Below, piece by piece: positions 8,761 through 17,265 of a stretch of DNA of 64,000 bases. The stretch is from Sandaracinaceae bacterium (GTDB lineage Bacteria; Myxococcota_A; Polyangia; Polyangiales; Houyiibacteriaceae): the NCBI GenBank assembly GCA_020633075.1, contig JACKEI010000003.1:310001-374000 (forward strand), read 5' to 3'. The notes under the pieces are model-generated. The model was not told the DNA's origin, made no database searches, and was given only the letters and a program-made list of their open reading frames with translations. Position numbers and translations under genes: made by a program. The first letter of the stretch is position 1. Every line of letters starts with the position of its first letter.

Positions 8761-9426
8761 GTGAAGTGGATGCACACGCGCGCGGTTCGTATCGCTCTCG
8801 GGATTGGGGCGGCCGCCCTCGTGGCCGGGGTCGCGGCCCAGCTGCAGCGGCTGTTCACCGAAGGTCCGAAGTACGACGTGCTGTCCCGCGTGGGGGACCT
8901 GGAGATGCGGCGCTACGGCCCACGAGTCATCGCCCGCACTCCCCTCTCTGGCCTCGACCAGCAGGCCAAGAACGAGGGCTTCCGGGTGCTCGCGGGATAC
9001 ATCTTCGGCGGCAACGTGGGCGGCCAGCGCATCGCCATGACCACACCCGTCGAGACCGACCCGGCCGCAGGCGCGCGAATCGCGATGACCACTCCGGTGG
9101 AGACGACCACGGGGGACGGTCAGCTCTACATGACCTTCACCATGCCGCAGGAGCACACGCTCCAGACTCTCCCGCGACCCAACGACTCGCGCGTGGAGCT
9201 GGTGGAGGTTCCGGGCCGGGTCACCGCCGCGCTGCGCTTCCGCGGACGCCCCAGCCCCGCGGAGTTCGAAGCGAAGCAGGTCGAGCTGTTGCGCGCCGTA
9301 CGGGCGGCGGGCCTCCAGGCAGTCGGCGCGCCGTTCACGGCCCAGTACGACCCACCCTGGGTGCTCGGTCTCCTCCGGCGGAACGAAGTGTTGGTCGCCG
9401 TCGAAGAGCCCTCGACGACCCGCTGA
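8761..9426 (+). CDS. SOUL haem-binding family protein, membrane-anchored
   Basis: 221 residues from a GTG start. A hydrophobic segment (residues about 9-26) serves as a signal anchor. The SOUL/HBP signature is clear: YDVLSRVGDLEMRRYGPRVIART at the start of the domain, the two IAMTTPVET motifs (the family's repeated IAMT-PV element), the YMTFTMPQEHTLQTLP segment and VAALRF-like strand. SOUL proteins bind haem or tetrapyrroles in plants and animals; bacterial members are uncharacterised, and the haem ligand is not conserved. The C-terminal YDPPWVLGLLRRNEVLV block is the usual family ending. The protein faces the periplasm if the anchor is not cleaved. Confidence 0.9.
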   Translation: MKWMHTRAVRIALGIGAAALVAGVAAQLQRLFTEGPKYDVLSRVGDLEMRRYGPRVIARTPLSGLDQQAKNEGFRVLAGYIFGGNVGGQRIAMTTPVETDPAAGARIAMTTPVETTTGDGQLYMTFTMPQEHTLQTLPRPNDSRVELVEVPGRVTAALRFRGRPSPAEFEAKQVELLRAVRAAGLQAVGAPFTAQYDPPWVLGLLRRNEVLVAVEEPSTTR

Positions 9427-9530
9427 GCTAACCGCGCCATCCGCGCACTCGCACACGCAGGCGGGCGTGTCGTCCGCGGCGCCGCACAAGCCACCGGCTT
9501 GCAGCGTGTTCGCCCTTCCGAGACACGAGC

Positions 9531-9878
9531 TCAGCGCGGCCGAAGCTCCCAATGACAGCCGGCGTTGATTGGCCCCAGCTCGGCCTCGGTGAGGTTCATG
9601 GAGACCGAGAGCGGCTCCGTGCGCTCGAAGGTCGCACCCAGGTTGCCGCCGACCGAGCAGGAGCACGTGACGCGCCCGGCGGCTCCCTCCACCGGCTCGC
9701 AGTGCACGTTGCGGTCCTGCCCGTCCCAGCACTGACCGAGGTCGAGGTCTGTCATGTACCCGCCTGTGCCGACGGCGATTGACTCGCAGGTCCCGTCAGA
9801 GCTGCAGCCGAGCGCGCCCGAGAGCGACGAGACCGCGAGGAGGGTACACATGGCGATGCGAGTGGGGACGGCGTTCAT
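9531..9878 (-). CDS. Small cysteine-rich predicted lipoprotein
   Basis: 115 residues from the ATG at 9878. The leader MNAVPTRIAM...SSLSGALGC|SS gives a good lipobox (GALGC). The mature chain of about 90 residues has seven further cysteines (TCES, GQCWDG, VHCEP, TCSCS, AGCHWE), an even spread suggestive of disulfide bonding outside the cytoplasm. No recognised family. The longer open frame that continues upstream of the ATG is the shadow of other sequence. It faces, and is divergent from, the DUF1295 gene that begins at 9978. Confidence 0.7.
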   Translation of the reverse strand: MNAVPTRIAMCTLLAVSSLSGALGCSSDGTCESIAVGTGGYMTDLDLGQCWDGQDRNVHCEPVEGAAGRVTCSCSVGGNLGATFERTEPLSVSMNLTEAELGPINAGCHWELRPR

Positions 9879-9977
9879 GCCCAAGCATACGCGCCGACGG
9901 CCGGATGCTTCCAGCCCCCTCTCGCCCCAGTCGCGCGTCCCAGAAAGGTGCCTCATGCTGTTCGCGACCTGGACCGT

Positions 9978-10892
9978 ATGAACTACCTCCGCTTCCCGCT
10001 CCCCCATCTGCTTGCCTGGGCGCTGCTCGCGACAAGCAACGAGTTCGCAACCCTGAGCGCGGTGAACGGCGCGGTCCAGATGCTGCTCTTCGCGTCTCTG
10101 GTCTGCGTGCCTCTGTGGCGCACCGACCGCATGGCGTACGTCGACATCGGCTGGCCTTGGGGCGTGTTCGCGATCGGCGTCGTCACCCTCCTCATGAGCG
10201 ACGGCTTCCCCGCGCGCGTCACGACCATCGCGGTGGTGTACATGTTCATCGGTGGGCGCATGGGGGCCGGCGCCCTGGTCTACTGGAAGAAGGGCTGGTT
10301 GGACGACGAGCTCCCTCGCTATCGCTACCAGCGCCTGCGCTGGCGTGAGGCGGGAGTGCGCCACGAGCGCCTCATGGCGCAGATCGAGGTTCTCTCGCAG
10401 GGCTTCGCCAACGCGTCGTTCCTGTCCATCCCGGCGTTCGTGATCGCCTCGAACCCGACCGCGTCGTTCTCCCCCTTGGAGCTCGTGGGGCTGGCTGTCT
10501 GGGCGTTGGGCTACGTGATCGAGTCCGTTGCGGACTCCCAGAAGATGCTCTTCCTGCAGCGCATGAGCGCGGCTGGAGAAAAGGACCGGGTCTGCGACGT
10601 CGGCCTCTGGCGCTACAGCCGGCACCCCAACTACTTCGGCGAGTGGGTGGTCTGGTTTGGGCTCGTCGTGGCGGCCGTCCCCTCGTGGCTCGCCCTCCGC
10701 GGTCGTGAGTCCGTGCTCACGTGGGTCCTGCTCGGACTGGCGCTTCTCTACGTGACGCGGCTGATGTACTGGGTGCTGAACGTCTACTCCGGCGCGCTCC
10801 CCGCGGAGCACTACTCGGTTCAGAAGCGGCCGCACTACGCCGAGTACCAGCGCGGGACGAACATGTTCTTCCCGGGGCCGCCGAAGAGCTAG
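9978..10892 (+). CDS. DUF1295 / steroid 5-alpha-reductase-like membrane protein
   Basis: 304 residues from the ATG at 9978. Several hydrophobic segments cover most of the chain. The C-terminal half contains the hallmark of the DUF1295/ICMT-like superfamily: CDVGLWRYSRHPNYFGEWVVWFG, followed by a hydrophobic stretch and the closing YAEYQRGTNMFFPGPPK. In this superfamily (steroid 5-alpha reductases, isoprenylcysteine and phospholipid methyltransferases) the RHPNYFGE block builds the cofactor site. The reductase branch uses NADPH. The YVDIGWPWGVF segment near residue 55 also fits DUF1295. The substrate cannot be inferred from context. Confidence 0.9.
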   Translation: MNYLRFPLPHLLAWALLATSNEFATLSAVNGAVQMLLFASLVCVPLWRTDRMAYVDIGWPWGVFAIGVVTLLMSDGFPARVTTIAVVYMFIGGRMGAGALVYWKKGWLDDELPRYRYQRLRWREAGVRHERLMAQIEVLSQGFANASFLSIPAFVIASNPTASFSPLELVGLAVWALGYVIESVADSQKMLFLQRMSAAGEKDRVCDVGLWRYSRHPNYFGEWVVWFGLVVAAVPSWLALRGRESVLTWVLLGLALLYVTRLMYWVLNVYSGALPAEHYSVQKRPHYAEYQRGTNMFFPGPPKS

Positions 10893-11004
10893 CAGCCCGC
10901 CCCTTTCGTCGCGTCCCAGGTCGTGAGTCGGGTCCCCTCTATGGCTCACCCTCACTGGTGTCCGGTCGCCATCCTCGTCGAGAGCTGGCGACCGCGCTCT
11001 AGCG

Positions 11005-11562
11005 TCAGGGCGAGAAGCCCTCGCTCTGCCACACGCTGGCGACGCTGCCCGCGAACCGCGCGACCGCGGGGGTGATCTCCGTGTGACGCACCGACAAGCG
11101 CTGTGCGTCGGCGCTGGGGAGCGCGCCCGTCCCCGCGAACACCACCAGGTCGAGGCGCTGCTGCGCGGGCGCACACTCCAGGATCACCAGCGCGTCGAGG
11201 CCAGCAGCGGACCGCCCGCTGAGCGCCCCGGCGAAGCGCTCCCGAGGCCATCCCACGAAGCCGTCGAGTGAGGTCGTCCCGAGGCGGGTGAGCAGCACCT
11301 CGCGCGGGATCGACATCAGGTGCACTTCGCCGCCGAAGGCACGGCCCAGCGCGCCCCGCACGGCGCCGACGCAGGCCGTGGTGGCGGCATCGCTGCCGTC
11401 GTCGAGGCGCACGAAGAGGACCTCGAGGTCGCGCGCACCCGCCCGCGCGGGCAGAGGCAGGACCAGCGCCAACGGCAGGATCAGCGCCCCGCCCAGCGCG
11501 ACGAGCGCCGACAGCCGAAGTAGGAGCGCGCGTGCGCCGGGTGCAAGGTGACGGCCGCTCAT
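11005..11562 (-). CDS. Exported protein of unknown function (second gene of a pair)
   Basis: 185 residues from the ATG at 11562, which overlaps the stop of the upstream gene by 4 bases (ATGA), implying translational coupling. A long N-terminal hydrophobic stretch (LLLRLSALVALGGALILPLALVL) ends in PARAGA and may be a cleaved signal peptide. The mature part (RDLEVLFVRLDDGSDAATTACVGAVRGALGRAFGGE onwards) resembles in size and layout the mature part of the protein encoded just upstream, so the two may be distant paralogues. No catalytic motif or known domain is seen. Confidence 0.65.
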   Translation of the reverse strand: MSGRHLAPGARALLLRLSALVALGGALILPLALVLPLPARAGARDLEVLFVRLDDGSDAATTACVGAVRGALGRAFGGEVHLMSIPREVLLTRLGTTSLDGFVGWPRERFAGALSGRSAAGLDALVILECAPAQQRLDLVVFAGTGALPSADAQRLSVRHTEITPAVARFAGSVASVWQSEGFSP

Positions 11563-12218
11563 GGCTGGGTCCCTTCCCCCAAGAGCGCAGCCAGCAACGC
11601 GTGGGAGCTCGCAGGCAAGTCCCCCTGCGCCCACAAGCGCTCGCGCGGCGGCTCGCCGGCGATCACCCCGAACGCCGTGACGCCCTGGGCGCGGCGGTCC
11701 ACCGGCGCCGACAACCGCAGCACCAGCAGCGCGCGCGCACTGCCACGCGCGGGTCCGAGCGCGAGCTGCGCGCGCCGCGCCGGATCGGTCTCCGTGAGCC
11801 AGCTCTCGAGGGTGGCGGCGCGGTCGCCGACGGGCGTGCGCTCCAGCGTGACGGACGCGCGGCGGAGCGCGCCGAGCAGCTGCTCTACGTAGCGCTCCTC
11901 GGAGCGCAGCAGCTCGTGCGTGTGCAGCAGTACCAGCTGACCCGGGCCGGTGGCTGGCACGGACGCCTCCGGGAGCGGCGAGGGCACCGGCGCGGACGTG
12001 GGCGTTCCCTCACCGTCCGCGGCCACGTGCTGCGGTTGCTCGACCGCGTCGTCTGAGGGCAGCGTCACCTCCGTCGCAGGCTCCCCGCCACCCACGGGGC
12101 CTTCTGTGGGGTCGGCGTTGCTGGGCGCGTCGTCGCGCGCACCGCCACCGCACGCCAGCGGGCTCACCAGCAGTAAGAGCGCAACCACGGCGCCGAAGGG
12201 ACGAACTCGACGGTTCAT
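11559..12218 (-). CDS. Predicted lipoprotein of unknown function (first gene of a pair)
   Basis: 219 residues from the ATG at 12218; the leader ends in VSPLAC|GGG, a good lipobox, which fixes the start. A low-complexity Pro/Thr/Glu linker (about residues 30-85) is followed by a compact domain beginning GQLVLLHTHELLRSEERYVEQLLGAL. The stop overlaps the start of the next gene by 4 bases. The arrangement of a lipid-anchored protein coupled to a second exported protein of similar length suggests that the two act together in the envelope. I recognise no family. Confidence 0.7.
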   Translation of the reverse strand: MNRRVRPFGAVVALLLLVSPLACGGGARDDAPSNADPTEGPVGGGEPATEVTLPSDDAVEQPQHVAADGEGTPTSAPVPSPLPEASVPATGPGQLVLLHTHELLRSEERYVEQLLGALRRASVTLERTPVGDRAATLESWLTETDPARRAQLALGPARGSARALLVLRLSAPVDRRAQGVTAFGVIAGEPPRERLWAQGDLPASSHALLAALLGEGTQP

Positions 12219-12377
12219 GGCGGGCCAGTATACCCGCGCGAGCGGGGGATGGCGCGCCACGGCGCTGCACACCGGGGACCGGACCCGATCGAGGGGCGGG
12301 GTCGTCGGGGGTCGTGGAGGACAGCGTCGGCACCGTCGGTCGGCGCTTGGCTGCGCCTTGCGGTATCGTGCCACGCG

Positions 12378-13286
12378 ATGAGTTCGCCCACACGCCCCTC
12401 GGAGCCTGCGCCCGGTTCACAGACGGCCCGCCGCTGGGCGCGGCGGATTGCGACGGGTGTGGCCGTCGTGACGTTGGTTGGCGGCTTGGCGGCGCTCGGG
12501 CTCTGGCTGTGGGTCCGTGTCCCTCCGACGGACGCGAGCCCCGAAGAGGCCATGGCGGTGTTCGCGGAGGTCCTGAACGGCGCGACCGAGAGGAGACCGA
12601 GTGCGCTCTCCGCGCTCGCTGGCGCCCTCGCGCGAGAGCCACAGAACGGCCGTGTTCAGCTCTACTTCGGTCTGGCCAACCTGCATGGCTTCTTGGAGCA
12701 CCGCGAGATGCCCTACGCCATTCGCGCCTCGCGGGCGTTCGCGCGGGCCGCGGTGCTGTTGCCTGACGATCCGAGCGCCGAGGGGTGGCGCGCCTTCTTC
12801 GAGTACCAAGCCGCCGAGAGCCGCGAGGAGGACCTGCGCGAGCCCACGCGCGCGCTCCTCGCGGCCGCAGCGGCCGACCCCAGCTTCACGAGCTTCCTCG
12901 CTGCGGTTGCGCTGGCGGACAGACCGCTCGCGAGCGGGCTGCCACAGCAGACCTTGGCACCGCTCGAAGCGGCGGGCGCGTGTGCGGACGGCACAACCTA
13001 CGGCTGCCGGACAGGACCGCTGTTTCCCCACGGGGCGGAGGGCTACCACGCGACCCTCGGCGACCTGCGGGTCCGGCTCGGCGATCTCGAAGGCGGCCGC
13101 CAGAGCTACGCGCGTGCGCTCGAGATGCCGGCGGCGGACTCATGGCCCTATCGTGCTCAGTTCGAACGCTGGGTCGAGGGCGCCGAGGCGCGCGCCGCGG
13201 CGTTCGCAGACGCCGACACGACCAACGATCCAGACGTCTTCTTCGCCCACGGTCCGCGCGCCTGCGCGGCGTGTCACGAACGCTGA
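12378..13286 (+). CDS. Membrane-anchored TPR-like protein ending in a CxxCH haem motif
   Basis: 302 residues from the ATG at 12378. One transmembrane helix (about residues 25-47, ATGVAVVTLVGGLAALGLWLWV) puts the rest in the periplasm. Residues about 60-280 are helical with TPR-like pairs (NGRVQLYFGLANLHGFLE, AIRASRAFARAAVLLPDDPSAEGW, LGDLRVRLGDLEGGRQSYARALEMP). The chain ends PRACAACHER, a canonical CxxCH c-type haem-attachment motif only three residues from the C-terminus. A lone CxxCH at the very end can be coincidental, but such tails occur in myxobacterial multihaem or 'cytochrome c' proteins. No partner cytochrome gene is adjacent. Confidence 0.72.
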   Translation: MSSPTRPSEPAPGSQTARRWARRIATGVAVVTLVGGLAALGLWLWVRVPPTDASPEEAMAVFAEVLNGATERRPSALSALAGALAREPQNGRVQLYFGLANLHGFLEHREMPYAIRASRAFARAAVLLPDDPSAEGWRAFFEYQAAESREEDLREPTRALLAAAAADPSFTSFLAAVALADRPLASGLPQQTLAPLEAAGACADGTTYGCRTGPLFPHGAEGYHATLGDLRVRLGDLEGGRQSYARALEMPAADSWPYRAQFERWVEGAEARAAAFADADTTNDPDVFFAHGPRACAACHER

Positions 13287-13393
13287 GTTCGGACGTGCCA
13301 TCGGTCAGCGCGGTGCCCCGTGGACCCGCCGCGCGTGGTCGCTCCCGATTGCGGACGTTGACTCGACCGCCCCAGCGGGCGGACCATCCCGCG

Positions 13394-14407
13394 ATGTCTG
13401 ACGCCAACGCTCTGCCTCCCCAAGCCATGATCCTCCAGATGCTGATGGGCCCTTGGGTGGCTCAGGCGCTCGGCGCCGTCGCGCGGCTCGGTGTCGCAGA
13501 CCATCTCGACGCAGGACCCAAGACGGCGGCAGAGCTCGCGGTCTTGGTGAACGCCAATGCGGCCGCCCTGGGCCGGACCCTGCGCGCGCTCAGCACGGTA
13601 GGGGTCTTCGCGCCCGCTGCGGGGGAAGGCTGGCAGCACACGCCTCTCTCGCAGTGCCTGGCCACTGACGCGCCCGGCTCCATGCGCTTCATGGCCCAGG
13701 CGGAGACCGATCGCGTGCACTGGGCCTCCTGGGAGCGCTTCACCGACTGCGTGCGTTCGGGACAGGCTCAGGCCGAGGCTGGGCTGGGCTGCGCGCCGTG
13801 GACCTACTACGAGAACCACCCCGAGGACGGCGCAGCCTTCAGCCGCGCCATGGCGAACGTCTCGTCCATGGCCATCGAGCCCGTGCTGTCGGCCTACGAC
13901 TTTTCGCAAGCGGCCGTCATCGCCGACATCGGTGGCGCGTACGGCGCGCTGCTGGTCGCCGTGTTGCAGGCCAACCCGGCCGCGCGGGGCATCCTCTTCG
14001 ATCTGCCACACATCGTGGAGGGCGCTGGCGGCATGGTCGCTCCCGTTCAAGAGCGGGTCGAGCGCGTGGGCGGCAACTTCCTCGAAGACACGCTCCCGGC
14101 CGCTGACCTGTACTTGCTGAAGCACATCCTCCACGACTGGGACGACGCGTCGTCGGTGCGCATCCTCACCGGCGTGCGCGCCGCGATGAACCCGGGGGCC
14201 CGCGTGGCGGTGGTCGAGATGGTGGTGCCCCAGCCCGTGGGCCCTGGCCCGGCCGCATGGATGGACCTGAACATGATGGTCATCCTGAACGGCATGGAGC
14301 GCACCGAGGCGGAGTACGCTGCGCTGTTCGAGCGCGCCGGGCTGAAGCTGACGCGGGCGGTGCCCACCCCGAGTCCGTACACGCTGTTGGAAGCCGAGGC
14401 GGTCTAG
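13394..14407 (+). CDS. SAM-dependent O-methyltransferase, hydroxyindole/caffeate type
   Basis: 337 residues from the ATG at 13394; a longer open frame upstream is the shadow of the previous gene. An N-terminal dimerisation domain (residues about 10-95, GPWVAQALGAVARLGVADHLDAGPKTAAELA, winged-helix) is followed by the methyltransferase fold: motif I as DIGGAYGALL (usually DxGGGxG), FDLPHIVEGA, DLYLLKHILHDWDD with the catalytic-base histidine of the HDW motif, and the ending TPSPYTLLEAEAV. These enzymes methylate hydroxyl groups of aromatic or polyketide substrates. It stands alone, with no biosynthetic cluster nearby, so the substrate is open. Confidence 0.93.
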   Translation: MSDANALPPQAMILQMLMGPWVAQALGAVARLGVADHLDAGPKTAAELAVLVNANAAALGRTLRALSTVGVFAPAAGEGWQHTPLSQCLATDAPGSMRFMAQAETDRVHWASWERFTDCVRSGQAQAEAGLGCAPWTYYENHPEDGAAFSRAMANVSSMAIEPVLSAYDFSQAAVIADIGGAYGALLVAVLQANPAARGILFDLPHIVEGAGGMVAPVQERVERVGGNFLEDTLPAADLYLLKHILHDWDDASSVRILTGVRAAMNPGARVAVVEMVVPQPVGPGPAAWMDLNMMVILNGMERTEAEYAALFERAGLKLTRAVPTPSPYTLLEAEAV

Positions 14408-14503
14408 CCGTCGGCCGTGCGTGGCGCTCACCTGCGCCGTCTCCGTTAGCCCGAGACGCGAGACCATTGCCTGGGCCGGAATCGAAGTCGCGTCCGAACC
14501 CAG

Positions 14504-14728
14504 TCAGAGCACGTAGCCCAACTGCAGCGTGCCCACGTACACCGACCCACGCTGCCGCGCGAGCACGGTGTCGATGTGGTTGGCGTCTGCGCTGCACTCG
14601 AAGGGGCCGTAGTCCTGTGCGGAGCCAACGGCCGGGAACGCCAGCGCGACGCTCACGAGAACGCACACAGCGGCCGGCACGCAGACGGAACAGGCCGCTC
14701 CATCCGTCGGTGATGTGGGTCCTTGCAT
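14504..14728 (-). CDS. Possible small exported protein
   Basis: 74 residues from the ATG at 14728. A convincing signal peptide (VCVPAAVCVLVSVALAFPAVGSAQ, cleavage after AQ or SAQ) leaves a mature peptide of about 40 residues starting DYGPFECSADANHIDTVLARQ and ending LQLGYVL. One cysteine in the mature part. I recognise no family, and short frames in GC-rich DNA are often spurious, so the case rests on the signal peptide alone. It lies convergent with the O-methyltransferase gene. Confidence 0.4.
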   Translation of the reverse strand: MQGPTSPTDGAACSVCVPAAVCVLVSVALAFPAVGSAQDYGPFECSADANHIDTVLARQRGSVYVGTLQLGYVL

Positions 14729-14901
14729 GAGGCCGTTCTGACACCTGCCGCCACGCTCGGCCACCGCACGCGGTCATCGTGGGGCCGCGCAGCCACGCTG
14801 ACGTGTACGCCCCCGGTCGCCGGCCGCACTAGCCGTCCCGCGACCCGACATGGCATGCTGAGCTCTCAGCAGGCTGACGAGACAGGGAAGGGACGAACTG
14901 C

Positions 14902-15117
14902 ATGAATGCCACCAAGGAGTCGAGACGCGAATGCACCCACGCTACTTCGTGTGCGATGTACAGCCTCTTCAAGCACGCGGGGACCCTCAGCGTGTTCAAG
15001 ATTCGCTACTGCAACGGAGCCTTCGAGACGTGTGCGCGGTACGAGCTCGCTAGCAAGGGTCGCACGGTGCCGCTGCGGCTCATGCCGAATGGACACACCC
15101 TGAAGGCGCCGGAGTGA
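14902..15117 (+). CDS. Small four-plus-cysteine protein, coupled to YeeE-type transporter
   Basis: 71 residues, ATG preceded by GGGAAGGGA. The pattern C-x6-C-A-M-Y...F-K-x-R-Y-C-x-G-x-F-E-x-C-A-R-Y...VPLRLMPNG belongs to a recurring bacterial family of short proteins with four conserved cysteines (C-x5/6-C, YC-x5-C), for which a metal or Fe-S site has been suspected but not shown to my knowledge. Its TGA lies two bases before the ATG of the transporter gene at 15120, with a GTG overlapping the stop also possible, so co-translation is likely. It may sense or carry a redox partner for the sulfur-type transporter, which is inference from position. Confidence 0.72.
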   Translation: MNATKESRRECTHATSCAMYSLFKHAGTLSVFKIRYCNGAFETCARYELASKGRTVPLRLMPNGHTLKAPE

Positions 15118-15119
15118 CC

Positions 15120-15764
15120 ATGACCTACTGGCCTGCCTGGCTGAGCGGCCTCGCCCTCGCTCTCGTGGCCCTGACACACTGGCTGACCGTGCGGCGCATG
15201 CTGGCGGTCTCGGGCCGCTTCACGCAGCTGGTCAACCGGCTGCGCGAGGGCCCGCCTGCCGAGGGAGACGAGGGCGCCATGAGTGAAGCCGAGCTGCTGG
15301 CCGCTGTGCAGGCGATGGCGCTCGCCGAGTTCGGCGAAGAGGCCATCGACGCCGCGACGGCCGCGGAAGCGGAGGCTGAGGGAGGAGCGCCGGACGGCCA
15401 CACGGAGAGTGCGGCAGCTCCGTTCGCTCAGGTCAGCCCGCAGCCGCTCTGGCTGCACGCTGGCTTCCTCGGTGCGCTATTCGTCGGCGGCCTGCTGTCG
15501 ATGCTCGTCGCTGGCGGTCTCTCCCTTGATTGGAGCTTGGCCAGCGCGGGCTTCACGGCCAGCTTCGGCGACGGAGCGGTGTCGTACACCGTGCTTCTGT
15601 TGGGGGGCGTGCTCATCGGCTGGGGCACCCGCATGTCGGGGGGCTGCACCTCGGGGCACGGCCTGTGCGGCGTCAGCCGCGCGCAGCCCGGCTCACTCGT
15701 GGCTACGTGCGCGTTCTTCGGCACCGGCATCGTGGTCAGCCTCCTGCTGGAGGCCCTCCTGTGA
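15120..15764 (+). CDS. YeeE/YedE-family membrane transporter, first half-protein
   Basis: 214 residues from the ATG at 15120; a GTG at 15114, overlapping the preceding stop, is an alternative. One N-terminal helix (residues about 3-22) is followed by a long soluble insert of Glu/Ala-rich sequence (residues about 40-100) and then the YeeE/YedE half: hydrophobic helices, the signature GWGTRMSGGCTSGHGLCGVSR with its conserved cysteines, and a last helix. YeeE is a thiosulfate-uptake channel in which conserved cysteines pass the sulfur ion, and this motif matches that element. Split YeeE/YedE pairs (often annotated DUF6691 for the second half) are common. The soluble insert is unusual. Confidence 0.88.
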   Translation: MTYWPAWLSGLALALVALTHWLTVRRMLAVSGRFTQLVNRLREGPPAEGDEGAMSEAELLAAVQAMALAEFGEEAIDAATAAEAEAEGGAPDGHTESAAAPFAQVSPQPLWLHAGFLGALFVGGLLSMLVAGGLSLDWSLASAGFTASFGDGAVSYTVLLLGGVLIGWGTRMSGGCTSGHGLCGVSRAQPGSLVATCAFFGTGIVVSLLLEALL

Positions 15765-16183
15765 AGCAGACTGGGATGACCTTGCTCCTCGGCGTCGTGT
15801 TCGGGTTCTGCCTCAGCCGCATTGGCTTCACCAGCTGGGACGAAGTGCACGCCATGTTCACGTTCGGTGACCTGCGCCTGACCATCGCCTTCGGCATCGC
15901 CGTCGCCCTGCTGAGCGTCGGCTGGGTGGCGGTGCGGCGCTTGCGCCCAAACGACCCCGCGTTTGCCCCGCGGCCCATTCACAGGGGTACCCTCGTCGGT
16001 GGCGCCCTGTTCGGCGCCGGCTGGGCCCTGACCGGCGCTTGCCCCAGCATCGCGCTCGTTCAGTTGGGCGAAGGCAAGCTGGGCGCGCTGGTCACGCTCG
16101 TTGGAATCTTCGTCGGCAATGCGCTCTACGCTGCGGTGCACGAGCGCTTCTTTCGGTTCAGCGTGGGCAGCTGCGAGGGCTGA
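15761..16183 (+). CDS. YeeE/YedE-family membrane transporter, second half-protein (DUF6691-like)
   Basis: 140 residues from a GTG at 15761 that overlaps the stop of the first half by 4 bases (GTGA). Four helices. Conserved elements: GVVFGFCLSRIGFTSWDEVHAMF with its cysteine, the PRPIHRGTLVGGALFGAGWALTGACPS signature with the second conserved cysteine, and a helix ending near HERFF. This is the partner of the preceding gene; together they make the internally symmetric YeeE/YedE unit, probably for a reduced sulfur compound. A frameshift that split one gene is unlikely, because such pairs are widespread. Confidence 0.9.
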   Translation: MKQTGMTLLLGVVFGFCLSRIGFTSWDEVHAMFTFGDLRLTIAFGIAVALLSVGWVAVRRLRPNDPAFAPRPIHRGTLVGGALFGAGWALTGACPSIALVQLGEGKLGALVTLVGIFVGNALYAAVHERFFRFSVGSCEG

Positions 16184-16234
16184 GCCCGCTCCAGCGTCTC
16201 GGGGCGAGCCGGGTTCGCGGCAGCCTTGGCCGCG

Positions 16235-17119
16235 CTACTGCGCGCGTGCCTCCCTTGCCAAGCGCACCAGCTCGCGCAGGACTCCGTCGCTCCGCTCCAT
16301 GGGCAGAAAGTGGCTGGCCCCGGGGACGCGCACCACGCGCGTCTGCGGCACCTTGCGCACCAGCTCACGACACGAGGCCGGACCACAGGTGCTGCCCACC
16401 TCGCCCACCATGAGCGTCACCGGGCAGCGGACCCCGCCGACGTCTCGCAACGGATTCCGTGGGGTCAGGGCGAACGAGCGCGACTCCCACTCCGGGTCGC
16501 ACGCCAGGCGCACGCCGCCCTCTGGGCGCGGGATGAAGGCCCGCTCCACATAGCCTTCGAGGAACGGCCGTGGCCAGGTGCTGAAGGCGCCGCGCCCTTC
16601 GTAGCGCTCGAGCGCTTCGCTCGCGTCCGTGAAGTCGTTCTTGCGACGTGCCGCGCCCACCGCCAGCGGGTGCCGGTGCATCTGACCCAACGCCTGCGCG
16701 AGCGCGACGGGCGCGCGCATGGTCCAGGGCGGGATCACGGGCTCCAGCAGCAGCAGCCCCGCCACCAGCTCCGGACGGGCAGCGGTGGCCAACAAGCTCA
16801 CCGTGCCGCCCACGCTGTGGCCCGCCAGCAACACAGGCTCCGGGCGAGCGTCCAACCACCCGAGCAGGTCGTCCACATAGCACTGCCAGGAGTCGAACGC
16901 GCTCACGTCGCCCATGGCGTGGCTGCCCCCGTGCCCGCGCAGGTCCACCGCGTGCACGTCCAGGGTGCGCGGTACGCGCGCGAGCAGTGGGCCGTAGGTG
17001 CTCGCGTGAAACCCCGTCGCGTGCGTGAAGTGCAGTACGGGCGCGCCCGTGCGCTCCGCGGGGCGCCGTAGGTAGTGCAGACCGTGCCAGTCGTAGTGCT
17101 CGAAGGGTGCCGTGCTCAC
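16235..17119 (-). CDS. Alpha/beta hydrolase
   Basis: 294 residues if it starts at the GTG at 17119; the frame stays open further upstream, so the start is uncertain. Alpha/beta-hydrolase elements in order: VLHFTHATGFHASTYGPLL (oxyanion HG-like loop), VHAVDLRGHGGSH, nucleophile elbow GHSVGG, an acid region near CPVTLMVGEVGS, and the base histidine in VPGASHFLPMERSD. The FTHATGFH entry loop is typical of a myxobacterial/actinobacterial esterase-like group. No neighbouring pathway genes give the substrate. It ends about 50 bp from the convergent transporter gene. Confidence 0.88.
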   Translation of the reverse strand: MSTAPFEHYDWHGLHYLRRPAERTGAPVLHFTHATGFHASTYGPLLARVPRTLDVHAVDLRGHGGSHAMGDVSAFDSWQCYVDDLLGWLDARPEPVLLAGHSVGGTVSLLATAARPELVAGLLLLEPVIPPWTMRAPVALAQALGQMHRHPLAVGAARRKNDFTDASEALERYEGRGAFSTWPRPFLEGYVERAFIPRPEGGVRLACDPEWESRSFALTPRNPLRDVGGVRCPVTLMVGEVGSTCGPASCRELVRKVPQTRVVRVPGASHFLPMERSDGVLRELVRLAREARAQ

Positions 17120-17265
17120 GAGGTGCGTCCGCCCGTCTGACCCACGAGGCGTGTTCTCACGGGACGGACCAAGATGATCGACGAACACCCTGTGCGCACG
17201 CCCACAGGACGCGTGATGACACAGCACGACACCGCGGGTGAGCCATTCCGTCGACGAGCTGGGCG

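Noticed and set aside
15120..16183. Split YeeE as a frameshifted single gene
   Set aside because: Two-gene arrangements with 4 bp overlap are common for YeeE/YedE, and each half has complete helices and the conserved cysteines.
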